DNA of 38,046 nucleotides from Bacillota bacterium (GTDB lineage Bacteria; Bacillota; Clostridia; Lachnospirales; Lachnospiraceae). The notes beneath the pieces are model-generated. The model saw only the letters and a list, made by a program, of their open reading frames with translations, searched no databases and had not been told where the DNA came from. Position numbers and translations under genes: made by a program. This document shows positions 33,032 to 38,046 of this stretch, piece by piece (position 1 is the stretch's first letter; every line of letters begins with the position of its first letter). The stretch spans positions 1 through 38,046 of the forward strand of contig JAEXGM010000160.1 in assembly GCA_023450835.1 (NCBI GenBank), read 5' to 3'.

Positions 33032-34160
33032 GAAGAATCTGGGTCTGTATCTGCATATTCCTTTTTGTGAAAGGAAATGCCTTTATTGTGATTTTCTCTC
33101 TGCCGCGGCTGATACGAATACGAAAAACAGCTACGTGGATGCATTGATAAAAGAGATTGCCAGTTACAAAGAGTGGGGCAGAGACTATTTTGTTCAGACC
33201 ATGTTTATCGGCGGAGGAACCCCTACAAGTCTGGATAAGGAGAGCATTGCCAGAATTATGGATGAGGTCCGTAACACCTTTTGTATAAATGATGAAGCGG
33301 AGATTACCATAGAAATGAATCCGGGCACAATAGACAGAGAGAAGCTCCTGGCTATTAAACAGTCAGGTATCAACCGTATCAGTATGGGGCTGCAGTCGGC
33401 AGATAATAAAGAGCTGAAACTCCTTGGAAGGATTCATACCTACGAGACCTTTCTGGAGAACTATTCTCTTGCCAGAGAGCTTGGCTTTGACAATATCAAT
33501 ATAGACTTGATGTCCGCCCTGCCGGGACAAAATCTTCAAAAGTGGATGGAGACCCTGGAAAAGGTAACGGAGCTTAAGCCGGAGCATATATCCGCCTACA
33601 GTCTGATATTGGAGGAAGGAACACCCTTTTATCATAAGTATAGTTCCATTCCTTCCGATGAAGAACTGGACAGGCAGATGTATTGGGAAACTGAAAAATA
33701 TCTTGAGAACAAGGGATATCTGCATTACGAGATATCCAACTACGCCAAAAAGACAAAAGAATGCCGTCATAATAACTCTTACTGGGTGAGAGAGAATTAC
33801 CTGGGACTTGGATTAGGCGCTTCCTCCATGATAGAGAACACCAGGTTCCGAAAGGAAGATGAACTGAAAGAATATATAAAAAATGCCGGCAATCATATTT
33901 TAACGGATAAAGAAATTGAGAAGCTTACCATAAACCAACAGATGGAAGAGTTCATGTTCCTGGGACTCCGCCTCATGGAAGGGATCAGTAAGGCTGATTT
34001 TGAAATAAAATTCCATATACCCATCGAAAGTATCTATAAGGAAGTAATAGAACGCTCTATCAAAGAGCAATTGCTGCAAGAGAAAGAAAACAGACTGTAT
34101 CTGACAGACAGAGGAATTGATTTAAGCAACACGGTAATGGCTCGATTTCTAATTGACTAA
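33021..34160 (+). CDS. hemW: HemW-type radical SAM protein (haem chaperone)
   Basis: A 379-residue radical SAM protein, long annotated as oxygen-independent coproporphyrinogen III oxidase but now regarded as a haem-transfer chaperone. The [4Fe-4S] motif is Cys16-x3-Cys20-x2-Cys23 (CERKCLYC), followed by FIGGGTPT and the C-terminal HemN-like domain. It lacks the extra N-terminal segment and fourth cysteine of true HemN. The GTG start has AAAGGAGG inside the histidine kinase gene. It normally follows lepA directly; here it is the last gene of an interrupted run. Confidence 0.94.
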   Translation: MKNKKNLGLYLHIPFCERKCLYCDFLSAAADTNTKNSYVDALIKEIASYKEWGRDYFVQTMFIGGGTPTSLDKESIARIMDEVRNTFCINDEAEITIEMNPGTIDREKLLAIKQSGINRISMGLQSADNKELKLLGRIHTYETFLENYSLARELGFDNINIDLMSALPGQNLQKWMETLEKVTELKPEHISAYSLILEEGTPFYHKYSSIPSDEELDRQMYWETEKYLENKGYLHYEISNYAKKTKECRHNNSYWVRENYLGLGLGASSMIENTRFRKEDELKEYIKNAGNHILTDKEIEKLTINQQMEEFMFLGLRLMEGISKADFEIKFHIPIESIYKEVIERSIKEQLLQEKENRLYLTDRGIDLSNTVMARFLID

Positions 34161-34209
34161 GAGGCATTGAAAGAATCATTTAATATAATGTTTAACACGA
34201 CAAAATCTT

Positions 34210-34329
34210 CTGTTTCAATCTATTCGATTCGCAGGCAATTTGCGCAAACCAGAAAGAACTCATGCGCCTTGGCACCAGCGCATGAGTTCTTTCTGGTTTG
34301 CGTAAATTGCCGTCCCATTGTGAAAAACT
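34210..34329. repeat. Palindromic repeat element, copy B
   Basis: The 120-bp unit has the same ends as copy A at 12396-12529 (CTGTTTCAATCT and TTGTGAAAAACT) and the same core ATGCGCCTTGGCACCAGC. Arms 34234-34267 and 34278-34311 pair over 34 bp with one mismatch around the 10-base loop CTTGGCACCA. Arm bases differ from copy A at several positions yet stay paired. Confidence 0.85.
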
Positions 34330-34400
34330 AAACTTTTCCCACCTTTTAATATCCAGAAAATATACCCCAAAAACATGAATAAAATCCTTCGGAAAATTTG

Positions 34401-34439
34401 AAAATAGCACTTGACAAAATAAATGTTAAGTGCTATTTT
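34401..34439 (+). promoter_or_regulatory. hrcA promoter inside a 12-bp inverted repeat
   Basis: TTGACA (34411-34416) and TATTTT (34434-34439) are 17 bp apart and form the probable sigma-A promoter. A perfect inverted repeat AAAATAGCACTT (34401-34412) / AAGTGCTATTTT (34428-34439), spacer 15 bp, brackets it. Its AGCACT/AGTGCT core is that of CIRCE, with longer spacing. Confidence 0.7.
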
Positions 34440-34452
34440 ATGTATAAAGATA

Positions 34453-34479
34453 TTAGCACTCTATTCGAGTGAGTGCTAA
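34453..34479 (+). promoter_or_regulatory. CIRCE operator (HrcA-binding site)
   Basis: TTAGCACTC (34453-34461), nine bases and GAGTGCTAA (34471-34479) exactly match the CIRCE consensus. It lies just past the -10, around or after the expected transcription start. HrcA, the product of the next gene, binds it and represses the operon until heat or misfolded protein titrates GroEL. Confidence 0.97.
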
Positions 34480-34504
34480 CAATCAAAAAGGCAGGAGGGA
34501 TTCA

Positions 34505-35536
34505 ATGGGACTGGACGAAAGAAAATTGAAGATATTACAAGCTATTATCCGCAATTATCTGGAGACAGGTGAGCCGGTGGGTTCAAGAACAATTTCGAAA
34601 TACACCGATTTGAATCTCAGTTCAGCTACTATACGAAACGAGATGGCAGACTTAGAGGAGTTAGGATATATCATACAGCCCCATACCTCTGCCGGACGTA
34701 TTCCATCCGATAAAGGCTACCGTTTATATGTAGACACATTGCTGGAAGAAAAAACCCATGAAGTTGAAGATATGAAAGAACTGATATTGGAAAAGGCGGA
34801 TAAACTGGACCATTTATTAAAGCAGGTAGCAAGGCTTCTGGCGGATAATACCAATTACACTACACTGGTTACAAAACCCCAGTACCGCAGCAAAAAAGTG
34901 AAATTTATCCAGCTTACCGAAGTGGATGCTACTCATATCTTAGCCGTTATACTGATTGAGGGCAATGTTGTTAAGAATAAGATTATAGAAGTAACCGAGT
35001 GTCTGGATAAAGAAATTATATTAAAGCTTAACATTGTTTTTAACACCTTCCTTCAGGGACTTGATCTGGCAGAGATTACCATGTCCCTCATACAAAAGAT
35101 GAAGGAACAGGCGGGCAATTATAACAGACTTGTAAGTAATATATTGGATGCGGTGGCAGAGGCCATCAGCGAAGAAGAGGAAGTAGAGATATACACCAGC
35201 GGTGCTACCAATATCTTAAAATATCCTGAATTAAACAATGTGGATAAGGTAATGGAGTTAATTGATACACTGGAAGAAAAGGAGCAGCTATCCGAAATTA
35301 TTAACCATAATGTAGATGCTTCCGGCTCCGGTGACATACAGGTATATATCGGAAGTGAGACACCCGTTCAGGCAATGAAGGATTGCTCCGTTGTAACTGC
35401 TACCTATGAAATAGAAGAAGGCGTTTACGGCAAGATTGGTATAATAGGACCAAAGCGCATGGATTATGAAAGAGTTGTAAATATATTGCATACCCTAATG
35501 GGGCAATTGGATGATATATTTAAGAAGAAGACCTAA
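34505..35536 (+). CDS. hrcA: Heat-inducible transcription repressor HrcA
   Basis: A 343-residue repressor of class I heat-shock genes. An N-terminal winged helix (about 1-75; PVGSRTISKY, SSATIRNEMADLEELGYI, HTSAGRIPSDKGYRLYVD) binds CIRCE. A GAF-like dimerisation domain follows (about 90-343). ATG 34505 is used with AGGAGG at 34493-34498; the in-frame GTG at 34469 lies inside CIRCE and is untranslated. It is the first gene of hrcA-grpE-dnaK and so represses itself. Activity is expected to depend on GroEL. Confidence 0.96.
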   Translation: MGLDERKLKILQAIIRNYLETGEPVGSRTISKYTDLNLSSATIRNEMADLEELGYIIQPHTSAGRIPSDKGYRLYVDTLLEEKTHEVEDMKELILEKADKLDHLLKQVARLLADNTNYTTLVTKPQYRSKKVKFIQLTEVDATHILAVILIEGNVVKNKIIEVTECLDKEIILKLNIVFNTFLQGLDLAEITMSLIQKMKEQAGNYNRLVSNILDAVAEAISEEEEVEIYTSGATNILKYPELNNVDKVMELIDTLEEKEQLSEIINHNVDASGSGDIQVYIGSETPVQAMKDCSVVTATYEIEEGVYGKIGIIGPKRMDYERVVNILHTLMGQLDDIFKKKT

Positions 35537-35560
35537 GAGAAGGAAAGGTGGTTTAAGTAA

Positions 35561-36265
35561 GTGGAAGATAATATAAATTCAATGGATGAAACCATAAAGA
35601 ATCAGGATACAAATACTGAGGAAACAAAAACGGAAAATGATACACCAGCTTCCGGCTCCGCTTTTGAAGAATCTGACATAGATATGACAGAAGACAATTT
35701 AGAAGATGAGGATGCGGAAGATACATTGGAGGAAACCTCCGAGGGAACTTCCGAAGAGGCCTCCGAAGAAGTTTCCGTGGATGGTCAGAAAAAATCCTTT
35801 TTCCGAAAAGACAAAAAGGAAAAGAAAGATAAAAAAGATTTAAAGATTGATGAACTGAATGACAGATTGATTCGTAACATGGCGGAGTTTGATAATTTCA
35901 GAAAACGCTCCGAAAGAGAAAAAGCTCAGATGTTTGAAATCGGAGCAAGAGATATCATTGAGAAGATTCTGCCGGTTATTGATAATTTTGAGAGAGGCCT
36001 TGGAGCTATATCGGAAGAAGAGCGGGAAAGTGCTTTTGCACAGGGCATTGAAAAGATTTACAAGCAGATGTTTACATCCCTTTCAGAGGCAGGTCTTAAA
36101 CCTATTGATGCTGTTGGAAAACCCTTTGACCCGAATCTTCATAATGCGGTAATGCATGCGGAGGACCCGGAACAGGGAGAGAACCTGGTAGCGGAAGAGT
36201 TCCAGAAGGGTTACATGTACAGAGATACTGTAATCAGACACAGTATGGTCAAGGTAGTAAACTAA
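35561..36265 (+). CDS. grpE: Nucleotide exchange factor GrpE
   Basis: A 234-residue co-chaperone that releases ADP from DnaK. The first about 80 residues are an unusually long acidic low-complexity tail (many Glu, Asp and Thr, with repeats of EETSE/EEASE). A basic stretch KKEKKDKKDLK follows, then the long dimer-forming helix (LIRNMAEFDNFRKRSEREKA, about 106-125) and the C-terminal beta domain ending KGYMYRDTVIRHSMVKV. Translation starts at GTG 35561 with GGAAAGGTGG upstream. It sits 24 bp after hrcA and 102 bp before dnaK. Confidence 0.96.
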   Translation: MEDNINSMDETIKNQDTNTEETKTENDTPASGSAFEESDIDMTEDNLEDEDAEDTLEETSEGTSEEASEEVSVDGQKKSFFRKDKKEKKDKKDLKIDELNDRLIRNMAEFDNFRKRSEREKAQMFEIGARDIIEKILPVIDNFERGLGAISEEERESAFAQGIEKIYKQMFTSLSEAGLKPIDAVGKPFDPNLHNAVMHAEDPEQGENLVAEEFQKGYMYRDTVIRHSMVKVVN

Positions 36266-36367
36266 AGCAGATTGCTTATCTAAGCGAATCGTACAGATTC
36301 ACTTTCATAATAGAAAGATTAATAAACATAAAAATCAAACACTTATTTATAGAAGGAGGAATAAATC

Positions 36368-38046
36368 ATGGGTAAAATAATTGGAATCGATTTAGGTACC
36401 ACAAACTCATGTGTTGCAGTAATGGAAGGCGGTAAACCCGTCGTAATCGCAAATACCGAAGGAGTAAGAACGACTCCCTCCGTAGTAGCTTTCACAAAAA
36501 CAGGAGAAAGATTAGTTGGTGAACCTGCAAAGCGTCAGGCTGTTACCAATTCAGATAAAACAATTTCTTCTATCAAGAGACATATGGGAACTGACTACAA
36601 AGTTTCTGTTGATGACAAGAAATACACCCCTCAGGAAATCTCTGCTATGATTCTGCAGAAATTAAAAGCAGATGCAGAAAGCTATTTAGGAGAGAAAGTA
36701 ACAGAAGCTGTAATTACAGTACCTGCTTACTTTAATGATGCTCAGAGACAGGCAACAAAGGATGCCGGTAAGATTGCCGGACTTGATGTTAAGAGAATTA
36801 TCAACGAGCCTACAGCAGCAGCTTTAGCTTATGGTCTTGATAACGAGCACGAGCAGAAAATCATGGTATACGACTTAGGAGGCGGTACTTTCGATGTTTC
36901 CATTATCGAAATCGGTGACGGCGTTATCGAAGTATTGGCTACTTCCGGTGATAACAGATTAGGCGGTGATGATTTCGATGAAAGAATCACCAGATATATG
37001 ATTGATGAATTCAAGAAAGCAGAAGGCGTTGATTTAAGTCTTGATAAGATGGCTCTTCAGAGATTAAAAGAAGCTGCAGAAAAAGCTAAGAAAGAATTAT
37101 CTTCCGCAGCTACCACCAATATCAATCTGCCTTTTATTACAGCAACAGCAGATGGCCCTAAGCACTTTGACTTAAACTTGACCAGAGCTAAATTTGATGA
37201 GTTAACACACGACTTAGTAGAAAGAACCACAGTTCCTGTTCAAAATGCATTAAGAGATGCAGGTCTTTCTGCTTCCGATCTTAAGAAGGTACTTTTAGTA
37301 GGCGGTTCTACCCGTACTCCTGCTGTTCAGGATAAGGTTAGACAGTTAACCGGCCAGGAGCCTTCCAAAACATTAAATCCTGATGAATGTGTTGCTATCG
37401 GCGCTTCCATCCAGGGCGGTAAGTTAGCCGGTGATGCCGGTGCAGGAGATATCCTTCTTCTGGATGTAACTCCACTGTCCTTAAGCATTGAAACAATGGG
37501 CGGCGTAGCTACCAGATTAATCGAAAGAAATACAACAATCCCTACCAAGAAGAGCCAGGTATTCTCAACAGCTGCCGATAACCAGAGTGCGGTTGATATC
37601 AACGTTGTACAGGGTGAAAGACAGTTTGCCAAAGATAACAAGAGTCTTGGACAATTCCGTCTGGATGGAATTCCGCCGGCAAGAAGAGGCGTTCCTCAGA
37701 TCGAAGTTACCTTTGATATTGATGCCAATGGTATCTTAAATGTTTCCGCTAAGGATTTGGGAACAGGAAGAGAACAGCACATTACTATTACCGGAGGTTC
37801 CAACCTTTCCGATTCCGATATCGATAAAGCAGTAAAAGAAGCTGCGGAATACGAAGCACAGGATAAGAAGCGCAAGGAAGCCGTAGAAGTAAGAAATGAT
37901 GCAGATTCCATGGTATTCCAGACAGAGAAAGCATTATCTGAAGTAGGCGATAAGATTAATTCAGATGATAAGACAAAAGTAGAAGCTGATTTAAATCATT
38001 TAAAAGATTTAATCCAGAAATCCAATCCGGAAGTAATGTCTGAAGG
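36368..38046 (+). CDS. dnaK: Chaperone DnaK (Hsp70), 3' end missing
   Basis: The gene begins at ATG 36368 behind AGAAGGAGG and runs off the window at 38046, so about 559 of an expected 610-620 residues are present. The ATPase domain opens with IIGIDLGTTNSCVAVMEGG and includes the VYDLGGGTFDVS phosphate loop and VGGSTRTPAV. The linker DILLLDVTPLSLSIET leads into the substrate-binding domain (about 390-500) and part of the helical lid. With GrpE and a DnaJ probably encoded just outside the window it folds and disaggregates proteins. It is controlled from the CIRCE-bearing hrcA promoter. The missing end is a window effect, not a mutation. Confidence 0.98.
   Translation, partial: MGKIIGIDLGTTNSCVAVMEGGKPVVIANTEGVRTTPSVVAFTKTGERLVGEPAKRQAVTNSDKTISSIKRHMGTDYKVSVDDKKYTPQEISAMILQKLKADAESYLGEKVTEAVITVPAYFNDAQRQATKDAGKIAGLDVKRIINEPTAAALAYGLDNEHEQKIMVYDLGGGTFDVSIIEIGDGVIEVLATSGDNRLGGDDFDERITRYMIDEFKKAEGVDLSLDKMALQRLKEAAEKAKKELSSAATTNINLPFITATADGPKHFDLNLTRAKFDELTHDLVERTTVPVQNALRDAGLSASDLKKVLLVGGSTRTPAVQDKVRQLTGQEPSKTLNPDECVAIGASIQGGKLAGDAGAGDILLLDVTPLSLSIETMGGVATRLIERNTTIPTKKSQVFSTAADNQSAVDINVVQGERQFAKDNKSLGQFRLDGIPPARRGVPQIEVTFDIDANGILNVSAKDLGTGREQHITITGGSNLSDSDIDKAVKEAAEYEAQDKKRKEAVEVRNDADSMVFQTEKALSEVGDKINSDDKTKVEADLNHLKDLIQKSNPEVMSE

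Larger units (their letters stand above)
34161..34504. other. Gene-free interval before hrcA
   Basis: This 344-bp gap contains palindromic element copy B (34210-34329), a sigma-A promoter inside a 12-bp inverted repeat (34401-34439), CIRCE (34453-34479) and the hrcA ribosome site GCAGGAGG (34491-34498). I see no coding sequence. The open frame on the - strand is a by-product of the repeat. Confidence 0.8.

Noticed and set aside
34192..34410. Open frame of 72 codons on the - strand
   Set aside because: It lies over palindromic element copy B and the hrcA promoter; no ribosome site and no protein family.

Overview
The window looks like chromosomal DNA of a spore-forming, AT-rich Firmicute of class Clostridia, most probably a plant-polysaccharide-degrading member of the Lachnospiraceae. 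The grounds are sporulation genes (gpr, spoIIP), the gene order rpsT - gpr - spoIIP - lepA - (insert) - hemW - hrcA - grpE - dnaK, a textbook CIRCE element, strong AGGAGG ribosome sites, frequent GTG and TTG starts, and protein sequences typical of that group. The placement is inference from family knowledge, not from a search.

Bases 1-14418 are a carbohydrate-utilisation locus. It holds the end of a GH4 glycosidase, an LplB/LplC/LplA-type ABC importer, an AraC regulator on the opposite strand, then GH105 unsaturated uronyl hydrolase, a GH112 phosphorylase (probably galactosyl-rhamnose phosphorylase), a TIM-barrel sugar isomerase/epimerase, L-rhamnose mutarotase, a heparinase II/III-like protein and a tandem-GH43 protein. 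None of the complete enzymes has a signal peptide. This suggests that rhamnose-, galactose- and uronate-containing oligosaccharides (rhamnogalacturonan I or arabinogalactan type) are imported whole and taken apart in the cytoplasm, with phosphorolysis saving ATP.

Bases 14578-24286 are a mixed region: a small membrane protein, a 1-Cys peroxiredoxin, a CE7 acetyl esterase, an orphan J-domain protein, a secreted Ig-like (BIG2) protein, an MGDG-synthase-like glycosyltransferase paired with a divergent PlsY acyltransferase, a nucleotidyltransferase-fold protein, a Mn/Fe superoxide dismutase with a Fur-like box, and a chemoreceptor.

Bases 24377-38046 are the conserved core: ribosomal protein S20 (UUG start), spore protease GPR, SpoIIP, LepA with a possible 26-residue leader ORF, HemW, and the HrcA-GrpE-DnaK heat-shock operon (dnaK runs off the end). 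Between lepA and hemW lies an accessory four-gene module (response regulator, ABC ATPase, ABC permease, short histidine kinase) resembling antimicrobial-peptide resistance systems; its last gene overlaps hemW.

Non-coding structure is unusually rich. There are two copies of a roughly 120-134 bp palindromic element whose arms differ in sequence but remain complementary (12396-12529 and 34210-34329), a nested palindrome at 393-520, a hairpin cluster at 20014-20138, repeated operator-like motifs between the AraC gene and GH105, and a second CIRCE-like inverted repeat laid over the hrcA promoter. I found no CRISPR array, rRNA, tRNA, transposase or prophage gene.
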